From Prolixibacteraceae bacterium (GTDB lineage: Bacteria; Bacteroidota; Bacteroidia; Bacteroidales; Prolixibacteraceae), in contig CP081303.1 of the NCBI GenBank assembly GCA_019720755.1, forward strand, positions 3,331,501 through 3,395,500: a DNA stretch of 64,000 nt, written 5' to 3'. A program made the translations under genes and the position numbers. Every line of letters begins with the position of its first letter. Within the stretch, counting starts at the first letter, position 1. Shown here one piece after another: positions 26,593 to 36,554 of this stretch. A model generated the notes under the pieces. The model searched no databases. It had not been told where the DNA came from and saw only the letters and a program-made list of their open reading frames with translations.

Positions 26593-27378
26593 ATGAGCTT
26601 TAAGGAATTTACCAAATCAAGAGTGTTTATATACAATATTATTGGTGCTTTTGTTTTGATCCCCCTAGTGGTATGGATCACTATGTTTAGTATACGTATC
26701 TATACAAGGCATGGAGAGTCTATCATTCTACCTGATTATTCTGGACAAAATGTAGATGTCGTAAAAAATGCAGACAATGTATCTGTACGTATTTTGGTTG
26801 CCGATTCAATTTATCGTTATGGAACAGATGCAGGAACGATTATTGAACAGACACCAAGACCTGGGGAGAAGGTGAAACCTGGCCGTAAACTGTTTGTAAC
26901 AGTTGCAGCAAGTAATCCTAAGGAGATAATCATGCCTAAACTAGTAAATGGGTCTATTCGTAATGCAAAACTGAAGCTAAAGAGGCGAGGTCTTAAATTA
27001 GGTAAAATGGTAATGGTCCCTTCTCCTTATGAGGATCTTGTGCTTACACAATCGATAGATGGAAAAGAGATAGAACCAGGCAAAAAAATATACCTAGGTA
27101 GTATTATTGATCTTACCGTTGGAACAGCTTCTCACTTAAAAAAGGTCGATATCCCGAATTTGGATGGTTCAAAATTAGACGAAGTGAAACAAATACTTGA
27201 CGACCAAGGTTTATCTTTAGGTGCGGTAATATATGATGGAACATTTGAAACTACGGAAGATAGTTTGAAAGCATATGTTTCGAAACAAAGACCTAGTGTT
27301 GAGCAAGGTCAAGTTAAACAAGGTTCTTTTATTGATGTTTGGTTAAAGTCAGTAAAAGACACAATTATTTTACAATAA
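26593..27378 (+). CDS. Membrane-anchored PASTA-domain protein
   Basis: This 261-residue protein has a TM helix near the N-terminus (about 12-32), then three PASTA repeats (about 42-110, 112-182 and 185-257). These are recognised by TIIEQTPRPGEKVKPGRKLFVTV, IDLTVG and SKQRPSVEQGQVKQGSFIDVWLK-like ends. PASTA domains bind peptidoglycan fragments or serve in envelope protein contacts. There is no kinase domain. The gene lies 14 bp before the RluD-type gene and near ddl, an order common in Bacteroidia. A TATATTTG box at 26539-26546 may be its -7 element. Confidence 0.85.
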   Translation: MSFKEFTKSRVFIYNIIGAFVLIPLVVWITMFSIRIYTRHGESIILPDYSGQNVDVVKNADNVSVRILVADSIYRYGTDAGTIIEQTPRPGEKVKPGRKLFVTVAASNPKEIIMPKLVNGSIRNAKLKLKRRGLKLGKMVMVPSPYEDLVLTQSIDGKEIEPGKKIYLGSIIDLTVGTASHLKKVDIPNLDGSKLDEVKQILDDQGLSLGAVIYDGTFETTEDSLKAYVSKQRPSVEQGQVKQGSFIDVWLKSVKDTIILQ

Positions 27379-27392
27379 AGGAGTAGTTAAAG

Positions 27393-28436
27393 ATGGTAGA
27401 TGATACAATGACTAATTATGATTCTAATGACGAAGATGCACTCTTCGAACACTATCGTATTGAGGTAGATCCAGGGCAAAAACCGCTTCGTGTCGATAAA
27501 TATCTAGTGAATCGTATTGATCAGATCTCACGAAATCGAATCCAGACAGCTGCAGATGCTGGTTGCGTACGCGTAAATGAAGAGGTAGTAAAAGCAAACT
27601 ATAAAGTAAAGCCTGGTGATGTGATTACAATCATGATGGATTATCCTCGCCGAGAACTTAAAATTATTCCAGAAGACATTCCTTTAGATATTGTCTATGA
27701 AGATGATGACCTTGTTGTGGTAAATAAGAAGCCTGGAATGGTGGTGCATCCTGGACATGGTAACTATACCGGAACACTAGTTAATGCGTTGGCTTACCGT
27801 TTTAAAGACCTTCCAATGTATAATAGTGAGGATACTCGTCCAGGACTTGTTCATCGTATTGATAAGAATACTTCGGGACTTCTTGTCGTTGCTAAAAATG
27901 AAAACGCAAAAACGCATTTGTCAAAACAATTTTTTGATAAAACCACTAAACGTAGATATAAAGCCTTAGTTTGGGGAGATGTAAAAGAAGATCATGGTAC
28001 AGTAGAGGGTAATATCGGTCGTAGTTTAAAGAACCGACAGGTATTTACTGTGTTTCCTGAAGGAGATTTTGGAAAACATGCAGTGACTCACTATAATGTA
28101 GTAGAGCGTTTGGGTTATGTCAATCTAGTTGAGTGTGTACTAGAAACGGGAAGAACGCATCAGATCCGTGTTCATATGAGATATATAGGACACACGCTTT
28201 TCAACGATGATAACTACGGTGGAGATAAAATATTAAAAGGGACAACATTTACAAAATATAAGCAGTTTGTTCAAAACTGTTTTGATGTATTACCTCGACA
28301 AGCACTTCATGCACAGATGTTAGGTTTTGTTCATCCAACTACTGGAGAAGAGATGATTTTCGAATCAGAACTACCGGAAGATATGGTAAATTGTATTGAA
28401 AGATGGAGAAACTATATTGCGAACAGAGGGGAATAG
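27393..28436 (+). CDS. RluD-family 23S rRNA pseudouridine synthase
   Basis: This 347-residue protein has an N-terminal S4 RNA-binding domain (about 25-85: LRVDKYLVNRIDQISRNRIQ) and a synthase domain. The catalytic Asp lies in GLVHRIDKNTSGLLVVAKN (about residues 149-167), followed by TGRTHQIRVH. An AAGGAG sequence lies at 27378-27383, in good position as a ribosome binding site. It probably acts on 23S rRNA helix 69 like RluD, by family inference. Confidence 0.9.
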   Translation: MVDDTMTNYDSNDEDALFEHYRIEVDPGQKPLRVDKYLVNRIDQISRNRIQTAADAGCVRVNEEVVKANYKVKPGDVITIMMDYPRRELKIIPEDIPLDIVYEDDDLVVVNKKPGMVVHPGHGNYTGTLVNALAYRFKDLPMYNSEDTRPGLVHRIDKNTSGLLVVAKNENAKTHLSKQFFDKTTKRRYKALVWGDVKEDHGTVEGNIGRSLKNRQVFTVFPEGDFGKHAVTHYNVVERLGYVNLVECVLETGRTHQIRVHMRYIGHTLFNDDNYGGDKILKGTTFTKYKQFVQNCFDVLPRQALHAQMLGFVHPTTGEEMIFESELPEDMVNCIERWRNYIANRGE

Positions 28437-28464
28437 AAGTGATAATCGTTAAGTCTATTTTGTG

Positions 28465-29442
28465 ATGACAAATAAAAATATAGCAGTAATTGCTGGAGGC
28501 TACTCTTCTGAAAGAGAAGTCTCTCTTCGCAGTGCTGCCTTTGTAATGAAGTGTCTCCATGAGACACACTATACACCATGGCTTATAGATATTTCTGAAA
28601 AGGAGTGGGTTGTTTTACATGAATCAACGAAAATCGTTGTGGATAAAAATAACTTCTCTTTTTGCTTGAATGACAAAAGTATCATAATGGATGGTGCTTA
28701 TATTATAGTACATGGTACTCCTGGAGAAGATGGAAAACTTCAAGGATATTTAGACATGATTGGTATTCCTTACTCTGGTTGTAGTGCCGCGACCTCTTCT
28801 TTGACTTTCAATAAATATTTCTGTAATCAGTTTTTATCGAATCAAGAGATAGAGATCGCTCCATCTAAGCGTATCTTGTCCGGAGACACATGGGATGCAC
28901 AGGCTTTAGTCGAACAATTAGGGCTTCCAATGTTTATTAAACCGAATGCAGGAGGTTCTAGTTTTGGAGTATCCAAAGTAAAATGGATAGATCATGTCGA
29001 TGATGCAATTAAACTTGCTTTCCAAGAAGGGGAAGAAGTCCTATGTGAATCATTTATGCAGGGTCGAGAGTTTACATGTGGTGCACTACTTCATGGTAAT
29101 AAAGTGTTAATGCTACCAGTAACAGAAGTGATTCCAGAGAATGAGTTCTTTAATTATGAGTCAAAATATGTGGAAGGCAAGGCACAAGAGATTACTCCTG
29201 CAAGACTTTCAGATGAAGAGACTGTATTGATTCAATCTTTGACTCATAAAGTATATCGTGCGTTAGATTGTCGAGGAATTATAAGAGCCGATTTTATATA
29301 TGATGGAGAGGTATTTCGCCTTCTCGAGGTAAATACAGTTCCTGGTATGACGGAAACAAGTTTCATTCCACAGCAAATACGTGCAGCTGGCTTTACCGAG
29401 ACGGAGATTTTAGTATCTATTTTAGACAATATATTAAACTAA
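28465..29442 (+). CDS. ddl: D-alanine--D-alanine ligase
   Basis: This 325-residue ATP-grasp enzyme makes the D-Ala-D-Ala dipeptide for peptidoglycan. It shows GGYSSEREVSLRSA near the N-terminus, HGTPGEDGKLQGYLDMIGIPYSG, PNAGGSSFGVSKV and FRLLEVNTVPGMTETS. The ATG at 28465 is preferred; a GTG one codon upstream is possible. Part of the PASTA-rluD-ddl cluster. Confidence 0.95.
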   Translation: MTNKNIAVIAGGYSSEREVSLRSAAFVMKCLHETHYTPWLIDISEKEWVVLHESTKIVVDKNNFSFCLNDKSIIMDGAYIIVHGTPGEDGKLQGYLDMIGIPYSGCSAATSSLTFNKYFCNQFLSNQEIEIAPSKRILSGDTWDAQALVEQLGLPMFIKPNAGGSSFGVSKVKWIDHVDDAIKLAFQEGEEVLCESFMQGREFTCGALLHGNKVLMLPVTEVIPENEFFNYESKYVEGKAQEITPARLSDEETVLIQSLTHKVYRALDCRGIIRADFIYDGEVFRLLEVNTVPGMTETSFIPQQIRAAGFTETEILVSILDNILN

Positions 29443-29541
29443 TTTTTGTAGCTTTAGAAAGAGCGATAAGGATACATACGGTCATTTCAAAATGAATCTG
29501 TATCTTTGCCGCTCTTTTATAAAAAAAAACAGAAGTCAACG

Positions 29542-31152
29542 ATGGCTGTACAGCGCTCACAAAATATCAGAAATAACAATGCTCAATCTTTAGAGCAGAT
29601 TGAGGCACAATACGGAAAACTTCCTCCTCAAGCTGTGGAGGTTGAAGAGGCAGTATTAGGTGCTCTAATGTTAGAAAAAGATGCATATGTTTCTGTTGCC
29701 GACATGCTACAACCGGAATGTTTCTATAAAGACGAACATCAACGTATTTTTAAGGTCATTAAAGATCTTAATCTTTCGGATAAACCGATCGACCTATTAA
29801 TGGTAACACAAGCATTACGTGACCGTAATGAGCTTGATTTGGTTGGTGGACCTCTTTATATTACACAACTTACAGCCAAAGTAGCATCTGCTGCACACAT
29901 TGAGTTTCATGCTCGTATTATTGCCCAAAAGCATATACAACGGGAGCTGATTCACATGTCTTCTGAAATTCAAGCAAAATCGTACCAAGACTCTGTAGAA
30001 CTAGAAGACCTTATTGATTTTGCAGAATCTTCTCTTTTTAAAGTAACCGAAGGAAATATTTCTAAAGAATCTGTTCCTGTAAAACCAGTGATCGCTGAGG
30101 CTATTGAGGTGATGCGAGAGAATGCTGCCAAACCAGAAGGTATGAGTGGCGTCCCATCAGGTTTTACTGGATTAGATAGAATAACTTCCGGGTGGCAAAA
30201 GACCGACCTTATCATTATTGCTGCACGTCCAGCAATGGGTAAGACTGCTTTTGTTCTTTCAATGGCTCGTAATATTGCCGTGGAACACCAAAAACCAACA
30301 GCAGTATTCTCGCTAGAGATGTCGTCTCTTCAGCTCGTCAACCGTCTTATTTCAGCAGAAACAGGGTGGGGATCTGATAAAATAAAGACGGGTAAACTAG
30401 AAGAACATCAATGGCTTGAACTTCATACTAAATTGGAGAAGCTTACTGGCGCTCCTCTTTTTATTGATGATACTCCAGCTCTATCCGTTTATGAATTTCG
30501 TGCCAAATGTAGACGTCTAAAAAGTCAGCATAATATTGGATGTGTTATTGTCGATTATCTTCAGTTGATGACTACAGGCGGCGATGCTAAGTTCTCTAGG
30601 GAGCAGGAGGTATCAACGATCTCACGTAACCTAAAGGCAATTGCCAAAGAGATCAATGTACCTATCATTGCGCTATCTCAGCTGAGTCGTGCGGTTGAAT
30701 CTCGTGAAGGACGTCGCCCACAGTTATCTGATCTTCGTGAGTCGGGTGCCATTGAGCAGGATGCGGATATGGTGCTATTCATTCACCGTCCTGAGTATTA
30801 TGGTATTACTGAAGATGCTGATGGACAAGACTTAACTGGTATTGCAGAGTTGATCATTGCCAAACACCGTAATGGTGCCACTGGAGATGTACAACTAAGA
30901 TTCCAAAGTAGTATGGCGAAATTTAGCAATCTAGATGACGGAGATTTCGGTGACTATTCTACTCCAGAAGCATTGGACCCTAAAGTCCAAAGAGACTCCG
31001 GTCAAGTGGTTGCATCTGGGCAAACTTTCAGCTCCAAGATGAATAGTGATGTCGATCAAAATCAAAATCAAGGAAATCAGCAAGAGAATCTTGGATTCGA
31101 TGGCTTTGGTTTCCCAACAGGAAATGATTTTGATGATGCGCCTCCATTCTAA
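29542..31152 (+). CDS. dnaB: Replicative DNA helicase
   Basis: This protein is 536 residues from the ATG at 29542. A TTG 36 bp upstream is possible, but it overlaps a TATCTTTG promoter box (29501-29508), so the ATG is better. The N-terminal domain (about 20-125: LPPQAVEVEEAVLGALML) is followed by a RecA-like ATPase with Walker A ARPAMGKTAF, SLEMSSLQL, VIVDYLQLM and SQLSRAVESREGRRPQLSDLRESG. The C-terminus is Asn/Gln-rich and acidic. No intein is present. It unwinds DNA ahead of the replication fork. Confidence 0.96.
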   Translation: MAVQRSQNIRNNNAQSLEQIEAQYGKLPPQAVEVEEAVLGALMLEKDAYVSVADMLQPECFYKDEHQRIFKVIKDLNLSDKPIDLLMVTQALRDRNELDLVGGPLYITQLTAKVASAAHIEFHARIIAQKHIQRELIHMSSEIQAKSYQDSVELEDLIDFAESSLFKVTEGNISKESVPVKPVIAEAIEVMRENAAKPEGMSGVPSGFTGLDRITSGWQKTDLIIIAARPAMGKTAFVLSMARNIAVEHQKPTAVFSLEMSSLQLVNRLISAETGWGSDKIKTGKLEEHQWLELHTKLEKLTGAPLFIDDTPALSVYEFRAKCRRLKSQHNIGCVIVDYLQLMTTGGDAKFSREQEVSTISRNLKAIAKEINVPIIALSQLSRAVESREGRRPQLSDLRESGAIEQDADMVLFIHRPEYYGITEDADGQDLTGIAELIIAKHRNGATGDVQLRFQSSMAKFSNLDDGDFGDYSTPEALDPKVQRDSGQVVASGQTFSSKMNSDVDQNQNQGNQQENLGFDGFGFPTGNDFDDAPPF

Positions 31153-31185
31153 ATATCTCTTTTAGATTATCCATTTTTTTGTATC

Positions 31186-31713
31186 ATGAGAAAACGTAAG
31201 AATTGTGAACTTGGTCGACTAACGGTCGAAGAGTTCAAAGCAAACGAAAAGGCCCCTATCGTTGTAGTAATGGACAACATACGTAGTAGTAATAATGTAG
31301 GTTCGTTATTTAGAACTTCAGATGCATTGAAAGTTAATGCACTTTATCTATGTGGAATAACCAACACACCTCCGAGCGATGACATACGCAAGACTGCTTT
31401 AGGTGCAGAGGAGAGTGTTAATTGGAAATACTTCGACAATACACTAGATGCAATTAGTACATTAAAGGAGCAAGGTTATCGTATCTGTGCTATTGAGCAA
31501 GTGGAAGGATCTGTGATGCTACCAGACTTTTTACCGATAAAAGGAGAGAAGCTTGCACTTGTTTTTGGTAATGAGGTGAAAGGAGTCGCACAAGAGGTCG
31601 TAAACCATTGTGATTTATGCATTGAGATACCTCAATATGGAACGAAGCACTCTTTGAACATCTCTGTAAGTGCTGGAATTGTACTATGGGATATCTTTCA
31701 GAAGATATCTTAA
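31186..31713 (+). CDS. TrmH/SpoU-family RNA 2'-O-methyltransferase
   Basis: This 175-residue SPOUT-fold enzyme has motif 1 VMDNIRSSNNVGSLFRTSDAL, motif 2 LALVFGNEVKGV and motif 3 EIPQYGTKHSLNISVSAGI. It lacks the extra N-terminal substrate-binding domain of TrmB-type members. It methylates ribose in tRNA or rRNA; the site is unknown. It ends before a strong terminator. Confidence 0.88.
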   Translation: MRKRKNCELGRLTVEEFKANEKAPIVVVMDNIRSSNNVGSLFRTSDALKVNALYLCGITNTPPSDDIRKTALGAEESVNWKYFDNTLDAISTLKEQGYRICAIEQVEGSVMLPDFLPIKGEKLALVFGNEVKGVAQEVVNHCDLCIEIPQYGTKHSLNISVSAGIVLWDIFQKIS

Positions 31714-31752
31714 TCTTTCCCTCCATACAGATATCAAAGAGAGAAAATATAG

Positions 31753-31795
31753 AGGTTGATAATATCTGCATGACAGACTATTATCAACCTTTTTT
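31753..31795. terminator. Strong terminator between methyltransferase and msr genes
   Basis: A 12-bp stem (31753-31764 with 31779-31790) is extended inward by TCTG/CAGA and followed by five T on the plus strand. Confidence 0.88.
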
Positions 31796-31839
31796 ATATA
31801 CACACTTTGCCTTTAATAGGCAGGGAGTCCATGATCACT

Positions 31840-32781
31840 TTATTCAAACTTATTTTGGTAGATATGACAGTAGGGACTAGAACCTTTATTCTCATAATAA
31901 TCTTGATGATATGTTTCTGCATCATAAAAGATCTCCGCAGGAGTCAACTCTGTTACGACAACATAACCCTTGCCACGTAGCTGTTCCATTAGCTTCTCTG
32001 AAACCTCTTTTTGTTTTGTATTGGTGTAGAATATAACAGAACGATATTGGGTACCAATATCGGGTCCTTGTCCATCAATCTGCGATGTGTCATGCGTCTC
32101 AAAGTAGATCTTTGCAATCGTTTCAAAAGAGACCTTCTTTGGGTCAAACATCACTTTGGTTGTTTCTGCATGTCCTGTTCTGCCACTACAAACCTCTTTA
32201 TAAGTAGGATTTTTTGTCTCTCCTCCCATATATCCCACTGTAGTAGATATTACTCCAGGAATCTTTTGAAGATGATATTCTGTTCCCCAAAAACATCCCG
32301 ATGCCAAATATGCAACCTCTACCTCAGGATGCAAAACAATCTTCTTAGGAAGCGCTTCGCCTTGAGGAATAAATGTCATAGAGATGGAGTTGACGCAATG
32401 ACGTGTTTGCTTTTTAGTGAACCCTTCGTTGAGGAATACATGTCCTAGGTGGGCATCACAGTTACTACAAACAATCTCTGTTCTCAGCCCATCATTATCA
32501 GGAACTCGCTTCACTGCTCCCTCTATTTCATCGTCAAAAGCAGGCCATCCACAACCCGCATCAAACTTGTCGTTTGACTTATAAAGGGGAGCATTACAAC
32601 GTTTACATATATAAGTCCCAGCTTTCTTAAAGGAGTCATATTTACCTGTGAACGGCGCTTCTGTATATTTGTTCTCGATGATATTCTTCTCTTCTTGACT
32701 TAAGGTATTATATTGATTTTGTGCCTTGCTGTTGTATGCTGTCATAATGATTAGAGTTATTATAAATAAAATCTGCTTCAT
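31840..32781 (-). CDS. msrBA: Exported methionine sulfoxide reductase, MsrB-MsrA fusion
   Basis: This 313-residue protein has a signal peptide (about 1-20, ending NSKA). An MsrB domain follows (about 24-145) with two zinc CxxC pairs (CKRC, CSNC) and catalytic Cys in RHCVNSISM. The MsrA domain (about 153-310) has GCFWGTEYHLQ. Together they reduce both R and S sulfoxides of methionine, here probably in periplasmic proteins. The order MsrB then MsrA is the reverse of the common MsrA-MsrB fusion but is known in Bacteroidota. It is monocistronic. Confidence 0.92.
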   Translation of the reverse strand: MKQILFIITLIIMTAYNSKAQNQYNTLSQEEKNIIENKYTEAPFTGKYDSFKKAGTYICKRCNAPLYKSNDKFDAGCGWPAFDDEIEGAVKRVPDNDGLRTEIVCSNCDAHLGHVFLNEGFTKKQTRHCVNSISMTFIPQGEALPKKIVLHPEVEVAYLASGCFWGTEYHLQKIPGVISTTVGYMGGETKNPTYKEVCSGRTGHAETTKVMFDPKKVSFETIAKIYFETHDTSQIDGQGPDIGTQYRSVIFYTNTKQKEVSEKLMEQLRGKGYVVVTELTPAEIFYDAETYHQDYYENKGSSPYCHIYQNKFE

Positions 32782-32958
32782 AAACTATTTATATGAGTGT
32801 ATTTCTCTATAACTCGTTTATGGCAAAGATGTTCCGATAAAAAAAACTAAAATAATATCTTTTTGTCTTTTTACCTGAAAACTATATATACTACCACTGT
32901 TTTTGGGTGAAAGTACAATAAAATAGCTCTTAGATAGGTTTAATAGATAAAAAGAGTC

Positions 32959-33861
32959 ATGGGTCGTTTAGCCACAATTTGTATTCCTATATATAATAGA
33001 GAAGTGATAACCTTGGTCGAAGCCTTAGTCTATGAGATTAAGAGGGCTGATCTACCTGTGAATATTCAGCTTATCGATGATGCTTCCACGAATCATTGTG
33101 GTGAATCCAATGCATTGTTGTCCTCCCATTATGTTCAATACACTAGACTAACTCGAAATGTAGGGCGTGCTAAAATAAGAAACCTCTTTTTAACCCTTAC
33201 TGATACTCCACTATTAATCTTTATTGATTGCGACTCAGAGATTCACAGTAAGGATTATATCCAAACTTACCTCCATCACTTTCGCGACCCTCAAAACCAA
33301 GTTATTTATGGTGGTCGTATCTACCCTGATACGTGTAAAAGGTCTGAAAGACTAGAATGGCTTTATGGAAATAAACGAATCGCTGCTAATGCAGAGAAGA
33401 GAAGTCGTGAGGGAAATCGTGCATTTCTAACCAATAATTTTGCCCTTCGTAGAGAGATTCTTGAAACCCATCCTTTTGACGAATCGATACCATGTTACGG
33501 CTATGAGGATGTACGCTTTCAATTTACACTAAGTCAGGCTGGAATCCAAGTACTTCATATTGACAATGTGGTTTGTGATAGTGGCTTTGATAGTAATAGA
33601 ACGGTATTGATGAAAATGGAGATGGCCACACGCTCCTTAAAATACATCTTTGACAAAGATCCAAGAAACCCTTTGAGAAAAGAGATGAAATTAATGCGCT
33701 ACTATGATAAGCTTAATCGTGTATGTCCTCTCTTTATTACACAATCTATCTCTATTATACTAATTCCATTTATTCGAACTTTCGCACACTCTTTCCCTTC
33801 CCTGTTTTGGTTAGATACTTATAAACTAATATTACTATATCGCTATAAGGTATCTTGTTGA
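32959..33861 (+). CDS. Family 2 glycosyltransferase
   Basis: This 300-residue protein has a GT-A fold: ATICIPIYNREVITLVEAL at the start, QLIDDASTN, then LLIFIDCDSEIH as the DxD-type motif, and CYGYEDVRFQFTL near residue 185 as the acceptor-side ED motif. A weakly hydrophobic C-terminus may contact the membrane. It stands alone, with no polysaccharide genes nearby, next to the rearranged 34-39 kb patch. Donor and acceptor are unknown. Confidence 0.8.
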   Translation: MGRLATICIPIYNREVITLVEALVYEIKRADLPVNIQLIDDASTNHCGESNALLSSHYVQYTRLTRNVGRAKIRNLFLTLTDTPLLIFIDCDSEIHSKDYIQTYLHHFRDPQNQVIYGGRIYPDTCKRSERLEWLYGNKRIAANAEKRSREGNRAFLTNNFALRREILETHPFDESIPCYGYEDVRFQFTLSQAGIQVLHIDNVVCDSGFDSNRTVLMKMEMATRSLKYIFDKDPRNPLRKEMKLMRYYDKLNRVCPLFITQSISIILIPFIRTFAHSFPSLFWLDTYKLILLYRYKVSC

Positions 33862-34081
33862 AATACTATTAATGCTTGTTCTTCGGTTGAATCCCCACAC
33901 ATTATAATTTACTACTTAACCCTTCATCAGATCATTCCAATTTGAGTTGTTTTCAATGAAAAGTTGTGAATAATTGTAATGATTATGATAATATACATAC
34001 TAATATTAAAATATTAAATCATAGAAGGTCTTGTTTTTTAGATCATTTTGAGGTTTTATTTTGGTAAAAAGAAGTAGTTAG

Positions 34082-34765
34082 ATGAAAAGAATATTGTTGC
34101 TAGGGGGTATGATGTTTTGCTCATTACTTGGGTGGACTAAAGATGATATCAAGCGTATTAAATTAGGTGATTGGGAATATCATATGGTGGAGCTCAATGG
34201 AGTTGAAGGAGCAAGTTTAGATTTGTATGTAGGAACAGATACAAAACTTGAAATACTAGATGAAATTGATGGACATCATGTAATTTCTCTTTGTCATGAT
34301 GGAAATGTCTCAGCTGGATTGTTTGGACAGAATTTCTATAATGAGAATCATAGAATTCAAACTGTTTCAACTCTCAATGCAACCTATTTAAAAGAGATAG
34401 GGCCTTGTACTTTTCAATTTTGTGAAAACGATCGTTTTAGTGTGCATCTTAATGAAGATATTGAATATATAAGAGAAAATGATTTTTCTAATAGTTCCAT
34501 TAGGGAGATTGAGTTTCCTACCAGCCTGAAAAGTCTAGGTGATTTTTGTTATGAATATTGTAAGAACCTACAATATTTGTATAGAAGTAGTTTACCTGAA
34601 AGAGTTACAAAGATTCCTTTTAGCGTATCCGTTCGGCTACTCACGTATATGAAGATTGATCTTTTTTACTATAAAGATTATTTCCAGTTTAGAGGAAGTA
34701 AGTCATCGTATTTCGATGGCTTGGTATCAGATATACGATTTAAGATATCTGTATACCATGCATGA
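34082..34765 (+). pseudogene. BspA-like leucine-rich-repeat protein, 3'-truncated by IS66
   Basis: The reading frame codes for a signal peptide (about 1-19) and a beta-rich region. LRR_5-type repeats follow (EDIEYIRENDFSNSSIREIEFPTSLKSLGDFCYEYCKNLQYL), as in BspA-like surface proteins. Native sequence ends at about residue 181, position 34624, where the IS66 left inverted repeat begins. The last ~46 residues to 34765 are read from the insertion sequence and overlap the transposase gene on the other strand. The missing 3' part is not found beyond the element. The residual product is probably non-functional. Confidence 0.75.
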
Positions 34766-36186
34766 GGTTCAACGTCTGCCATTTTGCACATGGAAGATAG
34801 GGTATAAAACATTGCTGCTCTTTTTGCTCCCTCTTCTGATCCTGCAAAGAGATAGTTTTTACGTCCAATGGCTACTGGACGTACTTTATTCTCCACATTA
34901 TTATTGTCGATAATGTAGCTTCCATCTTCTGTATATTGGCACAGTTCATCCCATAGGTTCAAGCTATAGTTGATTGCTTTCCCAATAGGGCTTTTAGGTA
35001 ATGCTGTAAGGGACTCTTTTTTTAACCATTTTTCGAGTTCCTTTAGTATGGGTACAGCAAGTTCTTGTCGAAGAAGATAGGTTTCTTCGATAGACAACTC
35101 TTTTTCCTGACTTGTTCTCTCTATCTTATATAGTTCTTGGATCTTTTTTAAAGCATATTCGGCACGAGTTCGATCATTTTCTTTTGCCTCAAAAAATTTC
35201 CGTCGAGCATGTGCCATACATGCTAGCTTGATAATTTCTTTTTGATTTCCAAGTTTATGATAACCTTGATATCCATCTGTCTGTAGAACTCCTTTAAACT
35301 TTTTTAAAGTAGATTCTGGTACTGAACTCCTTCGAGAGTTATCGTAAGTAAATAAACAACTCTTTATATGTGGAGCATAATAGATCCAGAAGTAACCAAG
35401 ATGAGTGGCTCCTTGTTTCTTATCTGTTAGAACCTTGATACTTGTCTCATCGGCTTGAATATAGTCTGACTGGATTACTTTTTTCTCGATATGTTTGTAT
35501 AGTGGAGAACGTAGTTCAGCAGCCTTCCTTATCCATCCATTGATGGTTGCTTTAGGAAAATCAATTCCTGATCTTTTAAAGATCCCTTGGGCTCTATAAA
35601 GAGGTATATGATCGTAGAATTTACCAACAATAAATTGACTTATTAATGAGTTTCCCGCCATACATTTGGGGATAAGATCCGACGGAAGCTCGGAGATGAT
35701 AATGCTATCCTCTTCGGGTAAACGATATTTTGGACGAACAATTTGTCTTACATAAAGCTTACCTGGACTAAATTCAATCCTCTCAGATATCTCTTCTCCA
35801 ATACGAGTTGCTCCCTCTGGGACATCATCAGGTTCAATCACTTCTACTTGACGAGGAAGGTCAGAAGGGATACTTTTTCTTTTTGCCTTTTTTTTCTTCT
35901 TAACAACCTCAATAACCTCCTCTTCTGGAGAAGATATCTGTAAGTCTTCTAGATTTTCATCTTCGACTCCAAGATCTAACTCTAATTGGTTCGGATCTTT
36001 ATAGGTTTCTTTGGTTGAACCAAAGATGCGTCTTTGAAGATAGGCAATCTGTGCCTTTAAGGATTCGTTTTCTTGTTTTAAGTTGGTGTTTTCAGAGTCG
36101 ACATTAGAGTATTCAGTCATCATCTTTTGGAGTTGGTCCAAAAGATCTTCTTTACTTACATCCTCTATGATATCGCTCTTATTCAT
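34678..36186 (-). CDS. tnpC: IS66 transposase TnpC
   Basis: This 502-residue DDE transposase has an N-terminal coiled coil with a leucine-rich stretch (about 10-55) and a lysine-rich linker (about 85-105). The IS66 central region follows, with DDE residues in QADETSIKV (Asp), LQTDGYQGY (Asp) and NNNVENKVRP (Glu). The C-terminal YFLFAGS-like NYLFAGSEEGAKRAAMFYTL is the IS66 signature. The frame is intact, so the element may be active. Its stop lies 53 bp inside the left end of the element. Confidence 0.93.
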   Translation of the reverse strand: MNKSDIIEDVSKEDLLDQLQKMMTEYSNVDSENTNLKQENESLKAQIAYLQRRIFGSTKETYKDPNQLELDLGVEDENLEDLQISSPEEEVIEVVKKKKKAKRKSIPSDLPRQVEVIEPDDVPEGATRIGEEISERIEFSPGKLYVRQIVRPKYRLPEEDSIIISELPSDLIPKCMAGNSLISQFIVGKFYDHIPLYRAQGIFKRSGIDFPKATINGWIRKAAELRSPLYKHIEKKVIQSDYIQADETSIKVLTDKKQGATHLGYFWIYYAPHIKSCLFTYDNSRRSSVPESTLKKFKGVLQTDGYQGYHKLGNQKEIIKLACMAHARRKFFEAKENDRTRAEYALKKIQELYKIERTSQEKELSIEETYLLRQELAVPILKELEKWLKKESLTALPKSPIGKAINYSLNLWDELCQYTEDGSYIIDNNNVENKVRPVAIGRKNYLFAGSEEGAKRAAMFYTLSSMCKMADVEPHAWYTDILNRISDTKPSKYDDLLPLNWK

Positions 36187-36209
36187 GGTTTAAGGATACA
36201 CATATTTAT

Positions 36210-36554
36210 TTAAATAACATAACGTTTTTGTCTTTTATATTCTTTGACAAGAACACCTTCTATAAGAAGGACAAGATCAGTGTACTCAAGATGAATTGAT
36301 GTTAAGTCTTTTATTTCAGGAGGTCTAAAGGTTCCTCTCTCTAGTCGTTTCACAAAAAGAACAAAACCACCTCTTTCCCATTTAAGTAATTTCATCATGG
36401 TACGACGTTTGTTCAGAAAGATAAATACATCACCCGAAGTAATATTGGCATCAATCTTATTCTGCACCAATCCGGATAATCCATCAAAACTTTTCCTCAT
36501 ATCTGTTGCTTCAGAATAGAGGTAAAAACGATCATTTGAAGATATTGAAAACAT
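36210..36554 (-). CDS. tnpB: IS66 accessory protein TnpB
   Basis: This 114-residue protein starts MFSISSNDRFYLYSEATDMRK and contains SFDGLSGLVQ and VFIFLNKRRTMMKLLKWERGGFVLFVKRLERG, the IS66 Orf2 family pattern. Its start overlaps the tnpA stop by 1 bp (TAATG), and it is 23 bp upstream of tnpC. Confidence 0.93.
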   Translation of the reverse strand: MFSISSNDRFYLYSEATDMRKSFDGLSGLVQNKIDANITSGDVFIFLNKRRTMMKLLKWERGGFVLFVKRLERGTFRPPEIKDLTSIHLEYTDLVLLIEGVLVKEYKRQKRYVI